From Deltaproteobacteria bacterium (GTDB taxonomy: Bacteria; Bdellovibrionota; Bdellovibrionia; Bdellovibrionales; Bdellovibrionaceae), in contig JABDFK010000009.1 of NCBI GenBank assembly GCA_013286585.1, forward strand, positions 1-55,294: a stretch of DNA of 55,294 bases, in the 5' to 3' direction. Numbering within the stretch: position 1 is the first letter of the stretch; each line of letters begins with the position of its first letter. This document shows, piece by piece, positions 34,113-42,416 of the stretch. The position numbers and the translations under genes are program-made. The notes under the pieces are model-generated. The model was not told the origin of the DNA. It saw only the letters and a list, made by a program, of their open reading frames with translations, and made no database searches.

Positions 34113-35318
34113 ATGGAAAAAATCAAAATACTCCTCGTCGAAAATATTCATCTTGTAGCTAAGGAAAAATTAGAGCAAGAGGGCTTCGAGGTCGTACTCA
34201 AGAGCCACGCCCCCGACGAGGCCGAACTCACCGAGCTAGTCAAAAATTTTCACGCACTGGGCATTCGCTCTAAAACCAACGTCAGCAAAAAATCTTTGGC
34301 CAGCAATCCGCAGCTCTATGCCGTAGGTGCCTTTTGTATCGGCACTAATCAAGTGGATTTAGTGGCCGCGAATCAGCTGGGCATTCCCACGTTCAATGCG
34401 CCCTACAGCAACACGCGCTCGGTGGCAGAGTTGGTGATCGCCGAACTGGTGATTTTGGCTCGGCAACTGGGCGATCGAAATATGTTGGCACATTCCGGCG
34501 GCTGGATGAAGTCTGCCGATGGATCTCGTGAAATTCGCGGCAAAACTTTGGGTATCGTGGGCTATGGCCATATCGGCTCACAAGTGAGTGTTTTGGCCGA
34601 AGCCATGGGGCTTAAGGTGGTGTTTTATGACGTGGTTAAAAAACTGCCGTTGGGCAATGCTCACGTGTGCACGCACCTCAAGGAGCTACTAGAGACGTCC
34701 GATTTTGTGACACTTCATGTGCCTGAAACTCCGCAAACCAAGGACATGATCGGTGCCAGCGAGTTTCGTCAGATGAAAAAGGGAGCTTTTTTGATCAACG
34801 CATCCCGAGGCTCTGTTGTCGTGATTGAAGACCTAGCCAAAGCCATCAAGGCCAAGCAGGTCGGTGGCGCCGCGGTTGACGTGTTTCCGGACGAACCGGC
34901 TTCTAACAAAGATAAATTCGGCAGCTTGTTGCAAGGATTACCGAATGTTTTTTTAACCCCGCACATCGGCGGCAGCACGGAAGAGGCCCAGTACGCCATC
35001 GGCCTAGAAGTGGCAGAGAGTTTTCGCCGTTTCTTAAAGGTGGGATCGACTTCAGGAGCGGTGAATTTTCCCCAGGTGGATTTGCCGGTCATCGCGGGCG
35101 CTCACCGAATCATCAATGTGCATCGCAATGAACCCGGAGTTCTGGGAGAGATCAATGGTGTGGTGTCAAAATTCGGCGCCAATATTCAGGGGCAATTCCT
35201 ATCCACCGATAACCGCATTGGCTATCTGGTGATGGACGTGGAAAAGGCAGAGGCCAAGTCCCTGGCTGGCGAAATCGGTCAACTATCACGAAGTATTAAA
35301 ACAAGGGTCGTGTACTGA
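34113..35318 (+). CDS. serA: D-3-phosphoglycerate dehydrogenase
   Basis: A 401-residue enzyme for the first step of serine synthesis. The NAD-binding GKTLGIVGYGHIGSQ lies near 145-159, with catalytic Arg in NASRGSVV, Glu in FPDEPA and His in LTPHIGG. A C-terminal ACT domain (NVHRNEPGVLGEINGVVS) places it with the short E. coli type that is feedback-inhibited by serine. The ATG at 34113 is preferred because family alignment begins there; an in-frame codon at 34065 would add 16 residues. A CATGGC/GCCATG hairpin precedes the start by about ten bases. The stop overlaps the next gene (TGATG). Confidence 0.93.
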   Translation: MEKIKILLVENIHLVAKEKLEQEGFEVVLKSHAPDEAELTELVKNFHALGIRSKTNVSKKSLASNPQLYAVGAFCIGTNQVDLVAANQLGIPTFNAPYSNTRSVAELVIAELVILARQLGDRNMLAHSGGWMKSADGSREIRGKTLGIVGYGHIGSQVSVLAEAMGLKVVFYDVVKKLPLGNAHVCTHLKELLETSDFVTLHVPETPQTKDMIGASEFRQMKKGAFLINASRGSVVVIEDLAKAIKAKQVGGAAVDVFPDEPASNKDKFGSLLQGLPNVFLTPHIGGSTEEAQYAIGLEVAESFRRFLKVGSTSGAVNFPQVDLPVIAGAHRIINVHRNEPGVLGEINGVVSKFGANIQGQFLSTDNRIGYLVMDVEKAEAKSLAGEIGQLSRSIKTRVVY

Positions 35319-36424
35319 TGAAAAATGGACGAAAAGTAGGCTACTTTTTACTGACGATTTTACTGAGCACCAGTTGCGGACAGTCGACTAAGAAAAGTGC
35401 CGCAACCACTGGCGACGGCACCGCACTAGAGGACATTCTTCGACAGAAAGCCACCAATCCCAAGGACGTACTGGGTTGGCTGAAAAAATGTGCGGACGAG
35501 TGTCGCACACCCGACAAAGACATCGCGCGCGAACTCTCTGACGGGTATCAAATTCTATTTTCCCTGGCAGAGAAAAATCCGAACTACACTCAAATGAGCA
35601 TGGAAGAGCGTGCGCAAGCCCTCTTGGGTCAAACCAAGGTCAGAAATGCTTTTCTAAAAATCTTGCAGACGAAAACCGCCCGGGATATTTTGGAAACCGC
35701 TTACCGAGAGCTTGCCAATCCCAATGGCATTTACGCTTCGGCGGACACCGATGCGCAAAAAGCTTTGAATGACACCATTGAAAGGCTGAAGAAAAAGCCC
35801 GAAACCACAGCCACGGCTTGGTACCTGCGCGCGATTTCCATTCCCCCCAGTGTGGACAGTGTTTTGGAAGTGATGGCGGCTTACAAGCTTTGCCTGGATG
35901 CAGACCGCGACTATACTTCTTGTCAGAACTCCTACCACGAGTTAGTGAAATTTTATGAACGCCCCCGTTGCCGCGACAACTCTTTTGCCGTGGGCACTCA
36001 ATTTCTTGGAGCGGCGACCAAAAAAACAGCCAGCAACAGCAAAAAAGTGTCGATCTATGGAAAAGATTTTTACCTGGCTAAACAATCCTCCTTGTCTGCC
36101 GAAGATCTGCTGGAAGCGACATTGGAAAATCTGGCGCCGGATCAGTATGAAATTTGGTTCAGCTTGAAAACTTTTTCTAATGGTAAATTATTGAAGTTCA
36201 CGGAGGAAGGTCTGAAGCAACACAGTTCGCTGGTGCTGTCCTTTGGCGGAAAAGTTTTGGCAGAGGCCCCAGTGCTGCAGAAAATCAGTGACGGACAATT
36301 CCGCATGCCTTTTGCCAACGCCGGCCAGGCGGAAGAAGCTTTCGAAAAAATTTGCAACTCGGTTTCTCACGACCGCATCCCAGAGAATTTACGTCTGAGC
36401 GGTCCCCAAGCTGTCAGTCAATAA
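35318..36424 (+). CDS. Lipoprotein, unknown
   Basis: A 368-residue lipoprotein: the lipobox LSTSC follows a basic N-terminus. The mature part is largely alpha-helical (possible TPR-like pairs around residues 45-230, with A..AL..L patterns) and has a few cysteines. No family recognised. It starts in the serA stop (TGATG) and so is co-translated with serA, yet its location in the envelope suggests an unrelated job. Its end overlaps the convergent FAD oxidase gene by 11 bases. Confidence 0.6.
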   Translation: MKNGRKVGYFLLTILLSTSCGQSTKKSAATTGDGTALEDILRQKATNPKDVLGWLKKCADECRTPDKDIARELSDGYQILFSLAEKNPNYTQMSMEERAQALLGQTKVRNAFLKILQTKTARDILETAYRELANPNGIYASADTDAQKALNDTIERLKKKPETTATAWYLRAISIPPSVDSVLEVMAAYKLCLDADRDYTSCQNSYHELVKFYERPRCRDNSFAVGTQFLGAATKKTASNSKKVSIYGKDFYLAKQSSLSAEDLLEATLENLAPDQYEIWFSLKTFSNGKLLKFTEEGLKQHSSLVLSFGGKVLAEAPVLQKISDGQFRMPFANAGQAEEAFEKICNSVSHDRIPENLRLSGPQAVSQ

Positions 36425-37790
36425 GCTTGCCGGGATTGATGATGTGATCTGGATCAAAAACCATTTTCACACCCCTCATCAGCGCAATCTCTTCCGCAGA
36501 ACGGGTGAAAGATAGGAATGGTTTTTTTGTCAAACCCACGCCATGTTCGGCGGAGATACTTCCCTGCTGATTTTTGATCGCCTGAAAAATCAGGGCGTCG
36601 ACCTTGCGGCACTCTTTCACGAATTCTTCTTTGGTCATGTCTGCCGGGCGCAGAATACTGATGTGCAGATTGCCGTCGCCGATGTGCCCGAACCAAATCA
36701 CATCCCAAGTGGGGTAGTTCTTGGCGAAGATCGGATCCATTTCCTCGATCAGCGCTGGAACCTTTGAGACCCGCACAGAGATATCATTTTTATAAGGAGT
36801 GTAGCGCGCCAAGCTTTCGGTGATGTCTTCGCGGAATCGCCAAAATATTTTAGTCTGGGCCTCGTTCTGGCTGACGGTGCCATCGACGATATGCCCTGCT
36901 TCAAGGGCTTTTTCCAGAGCTTCCATGATTTGTTGCTCGTGCTTTTCGCTAGGGCATTCGATCTCGCTGACGATGTAAAACTTGGCGGGTGATGAAAGTG
37001 GAGAACTCATTCCCGTCGCTTGCTCGACATATTTCAAGGCTTTGTCGGACAGCATTTCAAAGGCGATCAGCGTGGTGTGTTTTTTAAACAAACTATATGT
37101 CTGCATCACTTGCGCCAACGAATCCGAACCCAGGAACAAAACTTTCGCCGGAGTTTGCGGGGCCGCCAAGCGCAAGGTGACCTCCGTCACAAATCCCAAG
37201 GTTCCTTCGCTGCCGATGAACAGATGCCGAAGATCATATCCCGTCGCATTTTTCACCAGTGACTGATTCAAATTCAAAATAGCACCTGTTCCAGTGACCA
37301 CTTTCAAGCCCACGACCCAGTCACGAGTTAGGCCATAGCGCACGACTTTGATTCCACCAGCGTTGGTGGCCACATTTCCACCGATGTGGCTAGATCCCCT
37401 GGCGGCGAAATCCACGGGGTATAAAAGACCCTTGGATTTTGCGTATTCTTGCAATTCTTCGGTGATCATTCCGCATTGCACGCGCACGGTCTGTTCTATC
37501 GGATTAAATTCCAGCACTTTATTCATGCGCTCGAAAGACACGATGATTTCGCCATTCAGAGCGCAGGCGCCGCCACTCAGTCCAGTACGACCACCGGAAG
37601 GAATTAGCGCGATCTTCTTTAGCCGGGCCAGCTGCACTAATTTTTGCACCTCTTCGGCAGACTCTGGAAACACAATAAAACTGGCATTGATGTCAAAATA
37701 AGTGGTCCAGTCTTTGCCATATTTTTTCAAATCTTCGGCAGAATTGGAAACCCGAGTAGGAGTAAATATATTTTGCAGTTCAGTCAGCAT
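36414..37790 (-). CDS. FAD-linked D-lactate/glycolate oxidase (GlcD-type)
   Basis: A 458-residue soluble flavoenzyme that oxidises a 2-hydroxy acid to the keto acid. The PCMH-type FAD motif PSGGRTGLSGGA is near residues 64-75, followed by MNKVLEFNP and SSHIGGNVATNAGGIKVVRYG; the C-terminal FAD oxidase domain has HIGDGNLHISI and AEHGVGLTKK. All are typical. It lacks the iron-sulfur half found in larger fusions. The ATG at 37790 is used because family homology starts there; a longer frame is unlikely. It overlaps the upstream DUF2892 gene by 11 bases. D-lactate, glycolate and 2-hydroxyglutarate remain possible substrates. Confidence 0.9.
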   Translation of the reverse strand: MLTELQNIFTPTRVSNSAEDLKKYGKDWTTYFDINASFIVFPESAEEVQKLVQLARLKKIALIPSGGRTGLSGGACALNGEIIVSFERMNKVLEFNPIEQTVRVQCGMITEELQEYAKSKGLLYPVDFAARGSSHIGGNVATNAGGIKVVRYGLTRDWVVGLKVVTGTGAILNLNQSLVKNATGYDLRHLFIGSEGTLGFVTEVTLRLAAPQTPAKVLFLGSDSLAQVMQTYSLFKKHTTLIAFEMLSDKALKYVEQATGMSSPLSSPAKFYIVSEIECPSEKHEQQIMEALEKALEAGHIVDGTVSQNEAQTKIFWRFREDITESLARYTPYKNDISVRVSKVPALIEEMDPIFAKNYPTWDVIWFGHIGDGNLHISILRPADMTKEEFVKECRKVDALIFQAIKNQQGSISAEHGVGLTKKPFLSFTRSAEEIALMRGVKMVFDPDHIINPGKLID

Positions 37791-37992
37791 GATCCACCGG
37801 ATTTCGATCCGACATTTTCGCCGTTCGAATGCGGAAAATGGAATAGAGCGGATCAAGACCCCAGCCGCTGGTGAGTATCATGTACACACCGACATAGGCC
37901 CACCAAGGGCCACCGGCCACCGCCCAACCAGTCAGTAGTATCCCGAAAATAAAACGCAGCACTCGATCCCAAAGGGCCAAATTGATTTTCAT
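37780..37992 (-). CDS. DUF2892-type small membrane protein
   Basis: A 70-residue inner-membrane protein with two hydrophobic helices (LRFIFGILLTGWAVAG and WWAYVGVYMILTSGWG) and the G-W-C/G-L-D-P-LY pattern of DUF2892 (as in the membrane part of YgaP). The family has no agreed function. The ATG at 37992 follows AGGATGA at good spacing; an ATG three codons earlier is too near the ribosome site. It overlaps the FAD oxidase start, so both are translated together. Confidence 0.75.
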   Translation of the reverse strand: MKINLALWDRVLRFIFGILLTGWAVAGGPWWAYVGVYMILTSGWGLDPLYSIFRIRTAKMSDRNPVDHAD

Positions 37993-38079
37993 TCGGGTCA
38001 TCCTACATAAACGCTTGGCGCGGGTCCATATTTTCTGCGACACTGGTACGGTAAAAAACGAAAGGTGACTCATCAAGCC

Positions 38080-39069
38080 ATGGCTAACATCAAAACTTCT
38101 TTCACCGAACTTTTAGGTCTGCAATATCCCATCATCGGCGCACCGATGTTTTTAGTCTCTAATGTGGATATGGTGGTCAATATTTCTGAGGCCGGCGGCA
38201 TCGGAACTTTTCCGGCGCTGAACTATCGTCCCATTGAAGAGTACAAAAAAGCGCTGGCAGAAATGAAGGCCCGCACCAAAAAGCCCATCGGTGTGAACAT
38301 CATCGTCAACAAGAGCAACACTCGGCAAAAAGACGATCTGAAAATGGCTCTCGACGCCGGAGTGGAATTATTCATCACCTCTCTTGGCAGCCCAAAAGAA
38401 GTCATCGCCGAGGCCCATAAAAATGGAGCCAAAGTCGTCTGTGACGTGGTCAATCTGGCTTACGCCGAAAAGGTCCAAGACATGGGCGCCGACGGAGTCA
38501 TCGCCGTCAGCACCGGAGCCGGCGGCCACGCAGGACCGATCTCTCCGCTGGTTTTAATTCCGTGGCTGAAAGAAAAATTGAAAATTCCAGTCATCGCGGC
38601 TGGGGGCATTGCCCACGGATCGCAAATCGCAGCGGCCCTCACTTTGGGTGCCGATGCCGTCAGTGTCGGAACTCGTTTCATCGCCTGCACGGAAGCAAAA
38701 ATCGAACAGGCCTACAAAAATGCAGTGGTCGACAGCACTCCCGAAGACATCGTCATGACCACGCGGATTTCCGGTACACCGGCGGCGGTGATTCGCACTC
38801 CTTATGTGGAAAAAATGGGATTGGATTTGCCTTGGTATTTGTCGGTCTTGAAAAGCCATCCGACGACTAAAAAATACGTGGTACCGCTGATCCATCTGAT
38901 GGGCATGAAGACCTTGGAAAAAGCGGCGGAAACTCCGACCTGGAAAACCGTGTGGAGCGCTGGTCAGAGCGTTGGTATGATCCACGAAATCTTAAGCTGT
39001 GAAGAGATCATGAAAAAATTGGTGCGTGAGTATGATGAGGCAACAAAGTCACAGCCGCAACTTTGCTGA
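38080..39069 (+). CDS. Nitronate monooxygenase (2-nitropropane dioxygenase family)
   Basis: A 330-residue FMN enzyme with a TIM-barrel fold that oxidises nitronates. Visible blocks are QYPIIGAPMFLVSN, EAGGIGTFPALNYR, the VGVN-like GVNIIVNKSN, GADGVIAVSTGAGGHAG, IAAGGIAHGSQIAAAL and LGADAVSVGTRFIACTEA, all FMN-phosphate binding signatures of the family. Length is normal. The ATG at 38080 follows AAAGGTG; a GTG five codons upstream is inside the ribosome site. It is alone and divergent from the DUF2892 unit. The family also includes enoyl-ACP reductase FabK, which cannot be fully excluded. Confidence 0.88.
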   Translation: MANIKTSFTELLGLQYPIIGAPMFLVSNVDMVVNISEAGGIGTFPALNYRPIEEYKKALAEMKARTKKPIGVNIIVNKSNTRQKDDLKMALDAGVELFITSLGSPKEVIAEAHKNGAKVVCDVVNLAYAEKVQDMGADGVIAVSTGAGGHAGPISPLVLIPWLKEKLKIPVIAAGGIAHGSQIAAALTLGADAVSVGTRFIACTEAKIEQAYKNAVVDSTPEDIVMTTRISGTPAAVIRTPYVEKMGLDLPWYLSVLKSHPTTKKYVVPLIHLMGMKTLEKAAETPTWKTVWSAGQSVGMIHEILSCEEIMKKLVREYDEATKSQPQLC

Positions 39070-39073
39070 AAAT

Positions 39074-39547
39074 TTATCTCGTTCCAGCTGAAGGTGATGA
39101 GTCCGGAGTTTTTTGTGGATCGGCATCTGGTGAACTATGGCTGTAGGAATTCATTTTGTCGGCGATATATTGCAAGTTGGCCCGATCCTTAAGACCGCCA
39201 GTGAGTAAAATGCCATCTTTTGCTTTGGAAAATTTAGCTCTGACAGCCTCTTCATCTTTTCCTAACCCGATATTGTCGAGGGCTCTAAAAAAGGCAGCAT
39301 CATTTTTATATTTTCTTAGATAGGCACTAAACTCAGTGAATGCGATGGGGTCATCATCCGGTGAGATCGCGAGGCCGTTTCCGTCCACAGAGTCGCCACC
39401 GAGTCCAGGAGTGCAGCTCTCTATAACTAGCTTTCCCTGAGATTCAACAACGACATATTGCCCATTAACTTTGCAAGGATTGCTTTCTGATGCATAAAGT
39501 GGATGAGTCAGAAAACTAAGCAGTAAAACACGGAAAAGCATTTTCAT
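39074..39547 (-). CDS. Secreted small protein, unknown
   Basis: A 157-residue exported protein with signal peptide MKMLFRVLLLSFLTHPLYA. The mature part has two cysteines (NPCKV, ESCTP), an acidic middle, and a low-complexity Ser/Pro/Asp tail (SSPDADPQKTPDSSPSAGTR). No family recognised. It ends four bases from the convergent nitronate monooxygenase. Its upstream region shows no sigma-54 element. Confidence 0.6.
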   Translation of the reverse strand: MKMLFRVLLLSFLTHPLYASESNPCKVNGQYVVVESQGKLVIESCTPGLGGDSVDGNGLAISPDDDPIAFTEFSAYLRKYKNDAAFFRALDNIGLGKDEEAVRAKFSKAKDGILLTGGLKDRANLQYIADKMNSYSHSSPDADPQKTPDSSPSAGTR

Positions 39548-39622
39548 GCTCTCACCATCGTCTGTTTTCTTGAGATACTTTAATGCTTCGAAGTTGCTAG
39601 CCTATGGTCGTGACGAAAAAAC

Positions 39623-39931
39623 TTAGTTGGTTTTTAGTAGAGTCTGAAGCTCACCGGACTGGTACATCTCCATCATAATGTCAGAGCCACCGACCAGTTG
39701 TTTGTTCACATACAACTGCGGAATGGTCGGCCAGTTGCCGTAAGTTTTGATGCCATCGCGAATTTCGGGATCCATCAAAACGTCGACCGAAGCAAACTCG
39801 GTGTCCAAGTCCTGCAAGATACTGGTGGCTCGGGCCGAAAATCCACATTTCGGAGAATTCGGAGTGCCTTTCATGAACAAAACCACTTTGCTTTGACCCA
39901 GAATTTTTTCAATACGCTCATTTGCTGACAT
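39623..39931 (-). CDS. grxD: Monothiol glutaredoxin (Grx4/GrxD)
   Basis: A 102-residue glutaredoxin with the monothiol site CGFS in KGTPNSPKCGFSARA and the glutathione-binding WPTIPQLYV and GGSDIMMEM stretches. Such proteins carry a [2Fe-2S] cluster with glutathione and a BolA partner and deliver it in the cytoplasm. The immediately upstream gene, abutting with no gap, encodes BolA, which supports that role. Confidence 0.95.
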   Translation of the reverse strand: MSANERIEKILGQSKVVLFMKGTPNSPKCGFSARATSILQDLDTEFASVDVLMDPEIRDGIKTYGNWPTIPQLYVNKQLVGGSDIMMEMYQSGELQTLLKTN

Positions 39932-40165
39932 TTAGACGCTCCTTGTTTTCGTGCGGATGGAGAGTGCGTGCACTTCTCCGGTTTTGAGTTCGGGACCAAA
40001 CACTGCCATCACATTCTGATGTTGCTGAATTCGCGTTAGGCCCGCAAACTTCTGTGACTCCACATAGACCTCGTAGTGATTTTCCGTGCCGGTAAGATCG
40101 ATCACTTCGACCTCGCCATCGGGGTAGGCTTCGCTCAGTCTCTGTTTCATTTCATCGGGTCTCAT
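39932..40165 (-). CDS. bolA: BolA family protein
   Basis: A 77-residue BolA/IbaG-type protein: the KH-like fold pattern GEVEVIDLTGTENHYEVYVES, then F.G...I.QHQNV....G....GEVHALSIRT, with the conserved His and the invariant GEVHALSI ending. It forms a heterodimer with CGFS glutaredoxin around a [2Fe-2S] cluster. The ATG at 40165 is chosen over an in-frame TTG three codons upstream. It abuts grxD. Confidence 0.92.
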   Translation of the reverse strand: MRPDEMKQRLSEAYPDGEVEVIDLTGTENHYEVYVESQKFAGLTRIQQHQNVMAVFGPELKTGEVHALSIRTKTRSV

Positions 40166-40233
40166 GGGCGGCAATCTAGCGGCAAAAATCCAGGTTGTCT
40201 ACCCCGTGGCCTTCAGGGTATGTCATCGTTTCA

Positions 40234-40533
40234 ATGAGTGATTACTTCGTCCCGGCCTCTGCCGAGCATCAGAAAAAAGAAAAGGCCAAGGCCCGCGAAC
40301 TTCGCGACAGCCAATGGTGGAAGGGGCAATTGGCTCGGGGAGTCTGTTATCATTGTGAGCAGCGCTTCCATCCGAGCGCACTCACCATGGATCATTTGAT
40401 ACCCATTGTTCGTGGCGGCAAGTCGGATCGGAAAAATTGCGTCACGTCTTGCAAGGAGTGCAACTCTAAAAAGGGCCACAAAACCAGAGCGGAAATGGCC
40501 CTAGAAAATTTGAAATCCGACGACGAAAATTGA
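40234..40533 (+). CDS. Small HNH endonuclease
   Basis: A 99-residue protein with a complete HNH motif: CYHCEQRF (first zinc pair), MDHLIPIVRGGKSDRKNCVTSC and KECNSKKGHKT (second pair, Asn and Lys/His). Members nick or cut DNA; some act in phage packaging or restriction. No terminase or methylase is nearby. It reads as a host housekeeping-type stand-alone HNH. The ATG at 40234 is the first sensible start; no strong ribosome site is seen. Confidence 0.82.
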   Translation: MSDYFVPASAEHQKKEKAKARELRDSQWWKGQLARGVCYHCEQRFHPSALTMDHLIPIVRGGKSDRKNCVTSCKECNSKKGHKTRAEMALENLKSDDEN

Positions 40534-40664
40534 CGATTCTGCCAATTAACTCAGCACACAAAATTTGGCCTTAAAAAAAATTTCTAATAAAATGATTTGC
40601 CTTTACGCCCTGTTTTACCGTTTCTTTAGTGCTTGGAACCCTATTTTTATCGGAGCATAGCGTT

Positions 40665-42407
40665 GTGACGAACAAAATCACAAAAAGCAGTACAGCAGAA
40701 TATTTTGCAAAAAATTTGCAACAGGTGGGCTTTTCCTCGCCGTTGAAAGCTGTGTTGACGACCTTGAAAGAGGCCGTGGATAACTCTATGGACGCCTGTG
40801 AAGTCGCCGGTATTCTTCCGGAAATCACCGTTGAGGTGAAACGCATGGGCGTGGGCTCCTCAAAAAATTCAGAATTAGTGAAGATCGTCGTAGAGGACAA
40901 TGGTCCAGGAATCGAGCCCGATGATCTGGCCAAAGTTTTCGGGGAATACCTAGCTTCCTCCAAATTTGGACGCGGACAATGTTCGCGCGGGCAACAGGGT
41001 ATTGGTATTTCTGCAGCGACCACGTGGGCGCAACTGACCAATGCCAAAGGCGCTTTCGTTCGCACTAAAACTTCCAGCATGCGCAAAGCCATCGAAGCGC
41101 GGGTCGACGTCGACATCAAATCCAACACCGGTGTTGTTCGCAATAAAGAAACCGTGGATTGGGATAAAAAAACCAGCGGCGTTCGCGTGGAGTTCGTCAT
41201 CGACGGACGCATCCAACTGAACGGCGACGGCGGTTTGATCACTTATATGGAGGGCACCGTTTTGGTGAACCCTCACCTGACTTTGCACTACAAACTTTTA
41301 GACAACGACTGGATTCATGTCGAGCGAGTCAGCAATGATTCCCCCGATATTCCAGAAGCCACGTTGCCCCATCCGCACACTTTCAAACTGGGTGAGTTCA
41401 TCACTCACGCCACGTTGTTTGGAAAAACTTCGCTGGCGCAATTTTTGAAAACAGGTTTTTCGCGGATCTCCGATCAGTCCATCAAGGATTTTGTCGCCAA
41501 AGGCCTTCCTAAAGCGCTTTTGACGAAACCTATTTCGGCGTTGAAAGAAGATGATTTCAAGAAAGTTTTCTTGGCGGTGCAAAACACCGAGCTTATGTCG
41601 CCTTCGACCAAATCGGTTTTAACTGTCGGCGAAGAATCGCTTTCCAAATCCATTCAGCGCCTGGGAGAGATCGACTTCTTCTCTGTCGTGGCTAGAAAAC
41701 CCACGATCTGTGATTTCAAACCGGTGTCGGTGGAAGTGGCTTTGGCACGTTTCAAAAATCGCAACCTGGAAGCGGACGAGCCCGTTCAGCTCTTGCGTTT
41801 CGCCAATCGTGTTCCTTTGCAGTTCGACAAATCTGGCTGTGCCATCACTTGGGCCATCGAATCGGTGAATTGGAAAAACTACGCTTTATCGCAGCCCAAG
41901 AGTTCCCTTCCCATCGGGCCCTATATTTTTGCTGTTTCCGTGGTGTCGCCATTCATTAAATTTAAAAATGCCTCTAAAGAAACCATCGACGCCTCCGAAG
42001 AATTGGTCGAAGAGATCCGCCGCGCCTTGATGCAAGCGGGACAAAAACTTTCCCGCCACATCAAAAAAGAAGACCGCGAGGCTGATCTTGAACGGAAATT
42101 ATCCCACATCGAGCAATTCGGGCCCATTTTGGTGGAGTCTTTGGTGCGAATCACCAAATCCAGTGATGTCCGCAAGAAAAAAGCCGAAGATGGATTGAAA
42201 AAACTTTTAGGTCGCGATTCCCAAGTGGCCGTGGCAGAGCTAGAAGTGGCCTCAGCAAGGCTTTCCAAGCTGAAGGCGCATCAGGATAAAAAACTGGGCA
42301 CGGATATCGCCGACGAAGAAACTGAGTCTGAGGTCATCGAAACTGCGGTGGAAAATTCCAAAGCTGCAAAATCAAAAAAACCAGCTTCGACAAAGAAGAA
42401 AAAGTAG
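40665..42407 (+). CDS. top6B: DNA topoisomerase VI subunit B
   Basis: A 580-residue GHKL ATPase subunit of a type IIB topoisomerase. Residues about 30-120 have LKEAVDNSMDACE (N-box with metal-binding Asn), VEDNGPGI, and FGEYLASSKFGRG followed by SRGQQGIGISAA, all diagnostic for Top6B. A transducer region follows with the conserved QLLRFANRVPL segment. The C-terminus is Lys-rich (SKKPASTKKKK), probably DNA-contacting. The GTG at 40665 is preferred, eight bases behind GGAG and at the family start. It lies nine bases upstream of subunit A, so the enzyme is a complete A2B2 relaxing/decatenating topoisomerase. This is an archaeal/plant enzyme, found only here and there in bacteria. Confidence 0.95.
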   Translation: MTNKITKSSTAEYFAKNLQQVGFSSPLKAVLTTLKEAVDNSMDACEVAGILPEITVEVKRMGVGSSKNSELVKIVVEDNGPGIEPDDLAKVFGEYLASSKFGRGQCSRGQQGIGISAATTWAQLTNAKGAFVRTKTSSMRKAIEARVDVDIKSNTGVVRNKETVDWDKKTSGVRVEFVIDGRIQLNGDGGLITYMEGTVLVNPHLTLHYKLLDNDWIHVERVSNDSPDIPEATLPHPHTFKLGEFITHATLFGKTSLAQFLKTGFSRISDQSIKDFVAKGLPKALLTKPISALKEDDFKKVFLAVQNTELMSPSTKSVLTVGEESLSKSIQRLGEIDFFSVVARKPTICDFKPVSVEVALARFKNRNLEADEPVQLLRFANRVPLQFDKSGCAITWAIESVNWKNYALSQPKSSLPIGPYIFAVSVVSPFIKFKNASKETIDASEELVEEIRRALMQAGQKLSRHIKKEDREADLERKLSHIEQFGPILVESLVRITKSSDVRKKKAEDGLKKLLGRDSQVAVAELEVASARLSKLKAHQDKKLGTDIADEETESEVIETAVENSKAAKSKKPASTKKKK

Positions 42408-42416
42408 GGTTTTGAT

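Noticed and set aside
40571..41242. 223-residue frame antisense to topoisomerase VI B
   Set aside because: Ser/Thr/Pro-rich shadow of a highly conserved coding frame.
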